NCBI RefSeq assembly: GCF_963675165.1
Contig: NC_087382.1
Location: 6,186,315 to 6,250,314, forward strand
DNA from: Halichondria panicea
Taxonomy: Eukaryota; Porifera; Demospongiae; Suberitida; Halichondriidae
Reading direction: 5' to 3'
DNA length: 64,000 nucleotides
The notes beneath the pieces were generated by a model. The model ran no database searches. It saw nothing but the letters and a program-made list of their open reading frames with translations, and was not told the DNA's origin. Shown piece by piece: positions 21,019 to 29,929 of this stretch (within the stretch, counting starts at the first letter, position 1; every line of letters begins with the position of its first letter). The position numbers and the translations under genes are program-made.

Positions 21019-22212
21019 CTACATAGTTTCATCCATGTCAGACTCTTTGATGATGCACTTCAGACAAGGCAGCACAGGCTTTCCACACCCTCGACTGAGG
21101 TTGCCACACTTGCCATGACAATCTCCAATCAGAGCAGCAAATGTATTGACGAGATTATCATCATCCTCTTCCTCTGCTAGCCTTTTCTCTACAGTAGTTG
21201 AGGCATCAGAAGTTGAGTCACTCTCACTTACTTCGGACTCGCTATCAGATTCGGCAGTGCTCTCAGATTCATCACTTACAGATTCTTCACTCTCACTGGA
21301 ATTGGATGACTCATCAGCAGACTCATTGTTGTCATCTTTACTCTGTTCGCTCTCACTAAAATTGGTCACAGATTGTTTGCTCTTCGATTTGTCCCTCATG
21401 CTAGATTTATCGCTTTTTTCCACAAGCGGAGAAAGAACTCTGGATTCTTCGCTGTCTGATTTTCTACCATTGCCACTTTCATCTTCATCAGTATCGGAGT
21501 AACTTTTAGACTTTCCACCTTTTGATTTCATCATTGTTAGAGTTTTGTCATCATTGCCATCTTCACTCTCTTCGCTCACAGATCGCTTGCTTTTAGAACT
21601 GTCACTCTTGCTGGATTTGCTTCTCTTTCTTGATTTACTGCTTTCTTCCGCAAGTGGAGAAATATCTCCGGATCCTTCACTGTCTGATTGGCTACTATCG
21701 CTACTGTCCGATTGGCTACTATCGCTACTGTCCGATTGGCTACTATCGCTACTGTCCGATTGGCTACTATCGCTACTGTCTGATTGGCTACTATCGCTAC
21801 TTTCATCTCTTGATCCTGTATTAAAGTCACTCTTAGATTTTATACTCTTAGATTTTCCACCCTTTGATTTCTTGTTTTTTCTGGACTTCTTACGACGGTG
21901 TCTTTTTTCTCTTAGGAAAACCTTCACCCTGCTTGAGCAATTCTTGTCAGAGCGAGCTAGTGCGACAGCTGATAGGAAGTCAGAGAGTTGAGGAGATCCT
22001 GTGGCAATGCAGCGAGCACACTCCAGATTTGACGTGCTGTTACCAGGCATTGGTGGGCACACTTGCTCACACTGTTCGCTGATAAGTTTCTCCTTGAGCT
22101 TCTCCAAACGTCTCTGCACACCTCGGCCCTTCTCCTTGATAGACAAGGGTTTGCCCTCAATTAGGAGAACCATGACGGCCAGGAGGGTTAGAGCAGCAAT
22201 AGTGGCTTTCAT
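21019..22212 (-). CDS. Secreted acidic Ser/Asp-rich protein, copy 4
   Basis: Single exon, 397 aa, the longest copy. Signal peptide (about 1-20), basic helix KEKGRGVQRRLEKLKEKL, N-terminal Cys module, KRHRRKKSRKNKKSKGGK basic patch, five SSDSSQSD repeats, a Lys/Ser-rich stretch, SEESEDGNDD acid block, a second acidic half, VEKRLAEEEDDD, C-terminal Cys module and SDMDETM end. Alternating basic and acidic blocks make it strongly amphoteric. Upstream are the shared TATA promoter and spacer. Function unknown; the composition resembles phosphoprotein matrix proteins such as dentin phosphoprotein by convergence, not by demonstrable homology. Confidence 0.87.
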   Translation of the reverse strand: MKATIAALTLLAVMVLLIEGKPLSIKEKGRGVQRRLEKLKEKLISEQCEQVCPPMPGNSTSNLECARCIATGSPQLSDFLSAVALARSDKNCSSRVKVFLREKRHRRKKSRKNKKSKGGKSKSIKSKSDFNTGSRDESSDSSQSDSSDSSQSDSSDSSQSDSSDSSQSDSSDSSQSDSEGSGDISPLAEESSKSRKRSKSSKSDSSKSKRSVSEESEDGNDDKTLTMMKSKGGKSKSYSDTDEDESGNGRKSDSEESRVLSPLVEKSDKSSMRDKSKSKQSVTNFSESEQSKDDNNESADESSNSSESEESVSDESESTAESDSESEVSESDSTSDASTTVEKRLAEEEDDDNLVNTFAALIGDCHGKCGNLSRGCGKPVLPCLKCIIKESDMDETM

Positions 22213-22312
22213 TCTCGTTTTCCACTTATCTGGTCAATCGCGATCAGTGAATTTCAATTTGTCTTCTTTTCCGGGCCTAGTTTATAATAGCTGCCAGCTT
22301 GAACTCCATGCA

Positions 22313-22408
22313 CTTTTATAAAGCTGATATTTCAACATAGTTGGGTAGATATGGTGATGGACTAATCAGTTGTTTACTAATAGAGCAACACCCTTTTTGT
22401 CAATAAGG
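22313..22408 (-). promoter_or_regulatory. Core promoter of acidic copy 4
   Basis: Minus-strand TATAAAAG at 22313-22320, about 100 bp upstream of the ATG; conserved upstream element at 22391-22408. Confidence 0.65.
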
Positions 22409-22886
22409 ATCTGATTGCATAGCTATATACATATATTCAGATGAGCTAATTGATTACACACTCTCTTGCCAACCGTAACACAAAGCCGGAAGTCAGTGAT
22501 GCCAATTAATCTCAGTTCTGTCCTTAAAGAACACCAACAGAGTTTTGTATGCAATAATTATAGCATGCATGTTTGATTGTATGTTTTGAAACAAAATTAA
22601 CACACCCATAAAAACATGTGATATTGATCACTAATAATTATAGTATACATGGCAACCCACCATCCTCCTTTTAGCTATATGCATGTTCATCATGGGTTAT
22701 TAGGGAAATGTATAGCAAGGCGATGTTGAATGGTTCCATTTAGTGATCAACTCACTGTGTGTTACTATAGATTTACCCAATGCATTAGCTATAATTATAG
22801 ATACATTAGTTACACCACCCTGCAAAGTTGTTGAAACAATTGAAATGTATATACACAGTCATATAATTATTGCCGTACACTAATTA

Positions 22887-23007
22887 CCGTATTACCGTAG
22901 AATATTTTGCAGGTGAAAAAAAATTTTGCGGATTTTATTGTTGCAAATTGATCAACCATCGCAACATTCGCAAATGTTTGTGCTAGCAAAACATTCTAGT
23001 AATACGG
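22887..23007. mobile_element. MITE, CCGTATTACTAGAAT family, spacer 3
   Basis: Inverted ends with TA borders as in the other two spacers. Each end carries a small extra CCGTA-type repeat (ACCGTATTACCGTAGAAT; ATACGGTATGACCGTATG). Confidence 0.75.
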
Positions 23008-23088
23008 TATGACCGTATGTGCAAAAATGTGATTGCTTAATTTGTATTTGCGTTTTGTATACTGAATGTAGATCTATATGTATTTACC

Positions 23089-23463
23089 TTCATCCAGATT
23101 ATTGCGAGCCACATGCAATGTGAAGTGTATTGTAACTTAGCTGTTATATTTCATGACCATGCACTACACCTCCACCCTCCTCCTTGTCAGTCTCAGGTGT
23201 AACTCCACCCAGGACCACACCCAGCTCTTGATCCATGTACCATCCTGAGTCTCTCTTTAGTAACCGTTAGTTTCACATGAACAGGGGAATACCAATAGTT
23301 AGCTGTGTTTGATCCAGCTGTAGCACTACGTGTGCTATATAATTACAGGTATATCTTCAAGGTCGGCCTTATTGCCACGGGGCCGAAAAGAGATAGAACG
23401 TGAGTGTTTTTCACGGTTGTGTTTCTTGAGGTAACTCTGGAGCTGCTCAGATGTGTTGACTTT
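23089..23463 (-). pseudogene. TBATA 3'-end fragment, relic C
   Basis: The most complete relic. It covers the last exon from the stop region (CTTCATCCAGATTATTGCGA) to GGAGCTGCTCAGATGTGTTG, with the same extra segment of about 75 bp as relic A, and ends at the shared breakpoint. Confidence 0.8.
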
Positions 23464-23650
23464 GAAATTGCTGCTGAAATTTGATCTTCAATAATTTGCA
23501 ACTCCTTACTTAAATTGTAAATGGAACCTTTAGTTCATTAGATCTATAAATTTATATGTCAGAAATTAACACAATTTTGCATTATAATTAGACTATATAT
23601 AATTATGGTATAGTATTTGGCTGAAATTGGCAAAAGCACAATGATATTCA

Positions 23651-24826
23651 CTACATAGTTTCATTCATGTCAGACTCTTTGATGATGCACTTCAGACAAG
23701 GAAGCACAGGCTTTCCACACCCTCGATTGAGGTTGCCACACTTGACATGACAATCTCCAATCAGAGCAGCAAATGTATTGACGAGATTATCATCATCCTC
23801 TTCCTCTGCTTGCCTTTTCTCTACAGCAGTTGAGGCATCAGAAGTTGAATCACTCTCACTTGCTTCGGACTCGCTATCAGATTCGGCAGTGCTCTCAGAT
23901 TCATCACTTACAGATTCTTCACTCTCACTGGAATTGGATGACTCATCAGCAGACTCATTGTTGTCATCTTTACTCTGTTCGCTCTCACTAAAATTGGTCA
24001 CAGATTGTTTGCTCTTTGATTTGTCCCTCATGCTAGATTTATCGCTTTTTTCCACAAGCGGAGAAAGAACTCTGGATTCTTCGCTGTCTGATTTTCTACC
24101 ATTGCCACTTTCATCTTCATCAGTATCGGATTCACTTTTAGACTTTCCACCTTTTGATTTCATCATTGTTAGAGTTTCGTCATCATTGCCATCTTCACTC
24201 TCTTCGCTCGCAGATCGCTTGCTTTTAGAACTGTCACTCTTGCTGGATTTGCTTCTCTTTCTTGATTTACTGCTTTCGATTTCTTCCGCAATTGGAGAAA
24301 TATCTCCGGATCCTTCACTGTCTGATTGGCTACTATCGCTACTGTCCGATTGGCTACTATCGCTACTGTCCGATTGGCTACTATCGCTACTGTCTGATTG
24401 GCTACTATCGCTACTTTCATCTCTTGATCCTGTATTAGAGTCACTCTTAGATTTTCTACTCTTAGATTTTCCACCCTTTGATTTCTTGTTTTTTCTGGAC
24501 TTCTTACGACGGTGTCTTTTTTCTCTTAGGAAAACCTTCACCCTGCTTGAGCAATTCTTGTCAGAGCGAGCTAGTGCGACAGCTGATAGGAAGTCAGAGA
24601 GTTGAGAAGACCCTGTGGCAATGCAGCGAGCACACTCCAGATTTGACGTGCTGTTACCAGGCATTGGTGGGCAGACTTGCTCACACTGTTCGCTGACAAG
24701 TTTCTCCTTGAGCTTCTCCAAACGTCTCTGCACACCTTGGCCCTTCTCCTTGATAGACAAGGGTTTGCCCTCAATTAGGAGAACCATGACGGCCAGGAGA
24801 GTTAGAGCAGCAATGATGGCTTTCAT
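23651..24826 (-). CDS. Secreted acidic Ser/Asp-rich protein, copy 5
   Basis: Single exon, 391 aa, nearly identical in plan to copy 4: signal peptide, N-terminal Cys module, KRHRRKKSRKNKKSKGGK patch, four SSDSSQSD units (one fewer than copy 4), SEESEDGNDDET block, SESTAESDSESEASES acidic block, VEKRQAEEEDDD and C-terminal Cys module, ending SDMNETM. An extra Glu-Ile-Glu in PIAEEIESSKS is shared with copy 3 but not copy 4. Upstream sequence is intact. Confidence 0.87.
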   Translation of the reverse strand: MKAIIAALTLLAVMVLLIEGKPLSIKEKGQGVQRRLEKLKEKLVSEQCEQVCPPMPGNSTSNLECARCIATGSSQLSDFLSAVALARSDKNCSSRVKVFLREKRHRRKKSRKNKKSKGGKSKSRKSKSDSNTGSRDESSDSSQSDSSDSSQSDSSDSSQSDSSDSSQSDSEGSGDISPIAEEIESSKSRKRSKSSKSDSSKSKRSASEESEDGNDDETLTMMKSKGGKSKSESDTDEDESGNGRKSDSEESRVLSPLVEKSDKSSMRDKSKSKQSVTNFSESEQSKDDNNESADESSNSSESEESVSDESESTAESDSESEASESDSTSDASTAVEKRQAEEEDDDNLVNTFAALIGDCHVKCGNLNRGCGKPVLPCLKCIIKESDMNETM

Positions 24827-24896
24827 TCTCGTTTTCCACTTCTCTTGTCACGATCGGTGAATTTCTTCTTTTTGTTTTATGATATAGCTACCGTCA

Positions 24897-25008
24897 CTTT
24901 TATAAAGCTGATATTTCATCGTATATAGGTGGATGTATATATATGGTGATGGACTATTCAAAAGTCATTCAAACGAATGTTGCTAGGACACCTTTAATGT
25001 CAATAAGA
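24897..25008 (-). promoter_or_regulatory. Core promoter of acidic copy 5
   Basis: Minus-strand TATAAAAG at 24897-24904, about 70 bp upstream of the ATG; upstream element in altered form (CCTTTAATGTCAATAAG) at 24991-25008. Confidence 0.6.
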
Positions 25009-25471
25009 TTTTGATTACAAAGCTATACTTATATTCAGATGAGCTAATTGATTACACAACCTCTTGCCAACTGCAAATTTTAGGAAGTCAGAAGGTGCCA
25101 ATTTATTTTTGTGAGGTTCAGTGTTCTTTGACTACTGCAGTCATCTTATTAGTTCTGGCCTTTAAAGAACACACAACAGAAGCCTGCAATATATACATGC
25201 ATGTGTTATTAGTTCAGCTGATATCCCTTTTAAGTGGTTATGATGAATGTGAATCTATATATGTACCATCAATCAGTATACACATCAATCGATACGGGAA
25301 TATTATGTGCATGCACTCTTTAGGCTGAGGCCTATTCTGGTTTCCCGTATGGCCATGCACTGCATATGCATGGCTACATGCATTTCACTAATTTTAGTAT
25401 AATTATGTTTGTACAAATAAATTAACACAAACTGGTACGTTATATTGCCGAGCGCCTTAGCGGGAGGCAAC
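25009..25471. other. Upstream flank of copy 5, no gene
   Basis: About 25080-25190 resembles the flanks upstream of copies 1 and 6 (AGTCAGAAGGTGCCAATTTA; ACAACAGAAGCCTGCAATA). The rest shows nothing recognisable. Confidence 0.5.
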
Positions 25472-25473
25472 TA

Positions 25474-25674
25474 CCGTATAGCGGGTAATTTTCGGGGAGC
25501 AAAACATTTGTGGTTGAGCGAATATTTAGTCACTTCGTGGATAATATTTTCATGGTTGCTGCTTACACTGCAGGTAAAGGTAGGCAAATCGCTTCATTCG
25601 TAGGTAAAATATTTGTGTTCAAGCACAAAAACCACGAATATTTGCCCCATGACAATTACCAGCTAGCTATACGG
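25474..25674. mobile_element. TA-flanked MITE, CCGTATAGCGGG family
   Basis: Left end CCGTATAGCGGGTAATTTTC, right end with a small insertion (ACCAGCTAGCTATACGG), TA at both sides, about 201 bp. The interior matches the 6258 and 48739 copies (CACTGCAGGTAAAGGTAGGC). Confidence 0.75.
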
Positions 25675-25675
25675 T

Positions 25676-26513
25676 AATGTACTGCCATCGTATCTCAGAA
25701 AACATTTGTATGTATGCGTATAATTATGTATGTGTTACTGTGTGTGTGTGTATTAGTTATTACATGGCTATGAGTGCCACCATCAAGAGTGCATGAAATG
25801 CATGCACTCCTGGACAACTGGTGCCACAAGCTGTTTATTGGCCTGCAGTATAGTGGTGGTCAGGGCCTTTAGCGAGATCATTATCTACTACAAAGGGCCA
25901 ATAGCTGAACTGCTTGTGTCACGAATTGCCATAAAAACCTTTTGCTGCATATAGAAAAACCAGCATAGAAACCACTTGCTGTATATAGATACGAAAAAAA
26001 AATGATTTGGTTGTTTTGTTCTATTTTTGGTGGCTGGATACTGTATAGTAACTGCACCCAAACCATGCATAATAGTAAATTTCCCACAGGAACCACAAAT
26101 GTCTCACTGAGTGTGTCATGATTTGTTACTATTATAAAGGGTACTAATTTTAGCAAATTTTAGCGAATTTGCAATTAACGCTAAATTAAGTACGCGTTAA
26201 TAATACAACGCATTTTAATTACGAATCTAAAAAAAAAAGTTTTTCTTTATAATGTAATGTACTTTTGTATAATGTACTTTTGAGAGTATACTAAGCAAGC
26301 TCTGAAAACGCTAAAATTACTACCCGTCTATAATAGGTATTGGTGAAGGGTGGGCTCAGGTCTCAAAAGGACACTTGCCCCAGTGCATACTGCAGGCACC
26401 TGCTATTCGTTTGATCTCAGAGGTCAAAAGGCAACAAGTATAACACGTATGTATGTCACGCTCAGTGATAATGGGAATTGAGTGGTCGGTTAATCTTTAT
26501 TACCTCGGTTCCA
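25676..26513. other. No gene recognised
   Basis: AT-rich with scattered short palindromic words. A weak ORF on the minus strand (25881-26156) has no family signal. Confidence 0.4.
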
Positions 26514-26800
26514 ATTGGCATGATCCTGTAGCCAACAACGACACTACTAGACTCTACTGTTAGAAAGAGAAAGCAGAGTTATAGAGAGACTGATTCTAAC
26601 CAATAAATCAAAGTAATTGCTATTTTCATTGATCTATACACATCCACAAATCTCAAATTTACTATTGGCATGATCCTGCATGTAGCCAACAACGACACTA
26701 CTACTGAAAGCAGAGTTCTAGAGAGACTGATTCTAACCAATAAATCAAAGTAATTGCTATTTTCATTGATCTATATATACATCCACAAATCTCATTCTCT
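26514..26800. repeat. Direct tandem duplication of about 145 bp
   Basis: TTGGCATGATCCTG, GCCAACAACGACACTACTA, GAGACTGATTCTAACCAATA and TTTTCATTGATCTATA occur in the same order in 26514-26658 and 26664-26800. Differences are small indels, so the duplication is fairly recent. Confidence 0.8.
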
Positions 26801-26912
26801 ACACTCTCTAGCAATTAAGTCTACTCTTGGATTCTTTTTTCTCCTAAAATTAAGTACAACTCTACGTGAGGCTGCATGTTCATGCGTGTGCATATACCTA
26901 GTATAATATGTA

Positions 26913-27000
26913 TACTCACAAAAATCTAGCTAGCTAAGAGTATTGTTTCAGAATCTGTATACTGTATAACAGGAAAAGTTGGCAAGCATTTTAATTTGGC
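26913..27000 (-). pseudogene. TBATA intron fragment, relic D
   Basis: CACAAAAATCTAGCTAGCTA, TCTGTATACTGTATA and TTGGCAAGCATTTTAATTTG match the last TBATA intron at 30465-30550. This shows a second duplication breakpoint upstream of the one used by relics A-C. Confidence 0.65.
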
Positions 27001-27049
27001 TATAAATTTACTGCAGTTTCATTCAGTTGCAAGCCATCGTGATGTTTTC

Positions 27050-27272
27050 CTTCCACTTTATATTAAATTATACACTCAAAATGATATGCTGAAATTAGTT
27101 TTTTTGAGAATTTGCAATCCTAATTAAAATAGAACTTTTAAATTTATACGTCAGAAATAATGCAAGCGCAATTTTGGCATTAATTGGGACCATAGTATTA
27201 ATTTTGGCTGAAATTGTCAAATGCAATGTTATCCACTATAAAGTTTCATGCATGTCGGACTCTTTGATGAGT
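27050..27272 (-). pseudogene. Truncated tail of another acidic gene copy
   Basis: 27231-27270 matches the last codons and 3' flank of the family (AAGTTTCATGCATGTCGGAC then TCTTTGATGA), and 27050-27230 matches the shared 3' flank. Coding similarity then stops abruptly and is followed by a second copy of flank sequence leading to copy 6. Confidence 0.7.
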
Positions 27273-27560
27273 ATATAGATAGATCTAAGGAAAATTTAGC
27301 AAGCGTTTTTTTATTTGGCTACTTGGAACATTTAATGTTTTCATTCAGTTTGCAAGCCATCATGATGTTTCCCTTCTACTTCACACACAAAATGTTAATT
27401 ACACTGAAATTTAATTTTTTTTTCTTCGAGAATTTGCAACTCCTTACTATACATTGTAAATGAAACCTTTAGTTCATAGAATATAATTATGTTAGAAATT
27501 AAATGCAAGCACAATTTTAATTGGACCATGGTATATGGCTGAAAATGACAATGATATTCA

Positions 27561-28376
27561 CTACAGAGTTTCATCCATGTCAGACTCTTTGATGATGCAC
27601 TTCAAACAAGGCAGCACAGGCTTTCCACACCCTCGACTGAGGTTGCCACACTTGTCACGACAATCTCCTATCAGAGAAGCAAATATTTTGACGAGATTAT
27701 CATCCTCTTCCTCTGTTTGTCTTTTCTCTACGAGTGGGGAAATATCTCCGGATCCTTCATCACTGTCTGATTGGCTACTATCGCTACTGTCTGATTGGCT
27801 GCTATCGCTACTGTCCGATTGGCTACTATCGCTACTGTCCGATTGGCTACTATCGCTACTGTCCGATTGGCTACTATCGCTACTGTCCGATTGGCTGCTA
27901 TCGCTACTGTCCGATTGGCTACTATCGCTACTGTCCGATTGGCTGCTATCGCTACTGTCCGATTGGCTACTATCACTACTTTCATCTCCTGATCCTGTAC
28001 TAGAGTCACTCTTAGATTTTCCACTCTTTGATTTCTTGTTTTTTTTGGACTTCTTACGACGATGTCTTTTTTCTCTTAGGAAAACCTTCACCCTGCTTGA
28101 GCAATTCTTGCCAGAGCGAGCTAGTGCAACAGCTGATAGGAAGTCAGAGAGTTGAGGAGATCCTGTGGCAATGCAGCGAGCACACTCCAGATTTGACGTG
28201 CTGTTACCAGGCATTGGTGGGCACACTTGCTCACACTCTTCGCTGATAAGTTTCTCTTTGAGCTTCTCCAAACGTCTCTGCACACCTCGGCCCTTCTCCC
28301 TGATAGACAAGGGTTTGCCCTCAATTAGGAGAACCATGACGGCCAGGAGGGTTAGAGCAACAATGATGGCTTTCAT
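27561..28376 (-). CDS. Secreted acidic Ser/Asp-rich protein, copy 6 (SSDSSQSD-expanded, short form)
   Basis: Single exon, 271 aa. Signal peptide, N-terminal Cys module, KRHRRKKSKKNKKSKSGK patch, then nine tandem SSDSSQSD units of 24 bp. After DEGSGDISPLVEKRQTEEED it goes straight to the C-terminal Cys module, ending SDMDETL. The middle Lys/Ser and second acidic halves of copies 4 and 5 are absent, as if deleted between two VEK segments. It therefore shows the minimum plan: two Cys modules joined by a repeat rod. It is the copy nearest TBATA. Confidence 0.87.
   Translation of the reverse strand: MKAIIVALTLLAVMVLLIEGKPLSIREKGRGVQRRLEKLKEKLISEECEQVCPPMPGNSTSNLECARCIATGSPQLSDFLSAVALARSGKNCSSRVKVFLREKRHRRKKSKKNKKSKSGKSKSDSSTGSGDESSDSSQSDSSDSSQSDSSDSSQSDSSDSSQSDSSDSSQSDSSDSSQSDSSDSSQSDSSDSSQSDSSDSSQSDSDEGSGDISPLVEKRQTEEEDDNLVKIFASLIGDCRDKCGNLSRGCGKPVLPCLKCIIKESDMDETL
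27765..27985. repeat. Nine-unit 24-bp coding minisatellite
   Basis: Unit TCTGATTGGCTACTATCGCT plus ACTG, plus strand, nearly identical in each turn. Equivalent sites in copies 3, 5 and 4 have 3, 4 and 5 units. Confidence 0.9.
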
Positions 28377-28455
28377 TCTCGCTTTCCTCTTCTCTTGTCA
28401 CGATCGGTGAATTTCTTCTTTTTGGTTTATGATAGCTATACCAGCTTAAACTCCA

Positions 28456-28583
28456 CTTTTATAAAGCCGATATTCAACCTATATAGGTGGTAGATATAAT
28501 TATTATGGTGATGGACTAGTATGATTGTTCAAAAGTCATTCAAAAGAATGTTGCTAGGACAACAACACCCTTTTCTCAATAAG
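28456..28583 (-). promoter_or_regulatory. Core promoter of acidic copy 6
   Basis: Minus-strand TATAAAAG at 28456-28463, about 80 bp upstream of the ATG; upstream element (CCCTTTTCTCAATAAG) at 28568-28583. Confidence 0.6.
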
Positions 28584-29057
28584 TTTCTGATTACAAAGCT
28601 ATACATATCAATTTATTATATTCATGAGCTAATTGATAACACTCCTTTTGCCAATGTATGTACAAAACAAATTTTAGGTAGTCAGAAGGTGCCAATTTAT
28701 TATTGTGAGGTTCAAAATCAAAGTTAACTTAAAGAACACATAACAGAAGCCTGCAATAACAGCATGCATGCATGCATGTGTGTTATTCTGATATCAATTT
28801 TAAGGCTAAGGCTTATTCTGGTTTCTCATGCATGGCCCCACTGCATAGCTACATGCACTTTACTAATTTTAGCAGGTGACTTTTCGATCAATGCCATGGA
28901 ATGGAGAGCTGTGTGAACATCCACACTTAATTTTCATATAACCCTATATGTAGTACGGTGGCATGCACAGTATGTTTTTAGCACTGCGGAAACCATTGTA
29001 ACATTACGATCAGCTTAGCTCGGCTAAGTCTTATATGGTTGCTGTGTATAATTATTA

Positions 29058-29260
29058 CCGTAGAGCGGGTAATTTTTGTGGGGTAAAAAATTTGTTCAAC
29101 TCGAAAACAGTGGTTTTCGTGAGTAAAAATTTCGTTTAGTCTCATTGCCTGCACTGCATTCATACGTTTCGGTAAGCCACGCCTACGTTAAATTTCGTGG
29201 AGGTCAGCTTGCCCATGAAAATAACGAATATTTACCCCACAAAAATTACCCGCTATACGG
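29058..29260. mobile_element. TA-flanked MITE, CCGTATAGCGGG family
   Basis: Ends CCGTAGAGCGGGTAATTTTT and AAAAATTACCCGCTATACGG, TA on both sides, 203 bp. The interior (GCCACGCCTACGTTAAATTT, GAGGTCAGCTTGCC) belongs to the same subfamily as 41960 and 52828. Confidence 0.8.
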
Positions 29261-29262
29261 TA

Positions 29263-29929
29263 TATAGTCTTTCTCATCATAGTGTGGGGCATGACTCTAT
29301 TGATTCAACTGGTGGGTGTAATAGGTAACACACCCATAACAATGTGACATTGATCACTAATGCATGGCAACCATCCTACATCTCCTTGCTACATAAATTA
29401 ATGATTTAGGGAGGGAAATGTATGTGGAACAGTTCCATTAGTGATCTACCATTATAATACACCCATGTACCGTTCAAAAGTTGTTAATGCAGTATATAGG
29501 AATCCTTGCTGCATGGGTGTTGCAGTCCTTGCGGTGTACTGGGATCCGGGTGATATATAGCCGTATTCATGTGCAAATTGTGATTGAAGAGCAATCAACT
29601 AACCCATAAAAATGTGCTATTGATCACTAATGGCAACTAATGGTTTAGAGTTAGGGAGGTAGCAAGGCGATGTTGAATGGTTCCATTAGTGGACATGTTT
29701 TTATGGTTACCATTATAGCTATATATACACCCATGCACCCTGCAAAATTGTTGAACAATTGAAATGTATATACACATGCAGTCATAAAGATTGCACAAAC
29801 ATTATCTAGATAAATATACAATTATTGCCATTCAATAATTATATGTGCAAAATGTAATTGCTTAATTTGTATGTTTGAAAGCGTAAATAAACGTTTCGTA
29901 CTGACTGTATGTAATTACGTTCATCCAGA
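29263..29929. repeat. TBATA downstream spacer, itself partly duplicated
   Basis: 29325-29480 and 29600-29730 are two versions of one segment (ACACCCATAACAATGTGACA-like; GAACAGTTCCATTAGTG / GAATGGTTCCATTAGTG). The same segment forms the spacer upstream of acidic copies 2-4, so this is the likely source locus of the array spacers. Confidence 0.7.

Larger units (their letters stand above)
16313..24826. repeat. Tandem segmental duplication array, about 2.4-2.6 kb units
   Basis: The ATGs of copies 2, 3, 4 and 5 lie at 17266, 19774, 22212 and 24826, giving spacings of 2508, 2438 and 2614 bp. Spacers share, in the same order, the promoter, a word series such as GGCAACCATCCCA and GGCGATGTTGAATGGTTCC, a CCGTATTACTAGAAT MITE, a TBATA tail fragment and an AT-rich 3' flank. 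The MITE lies at the same place in three spacers, so it was present before duplication. Confidence 0.85.
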
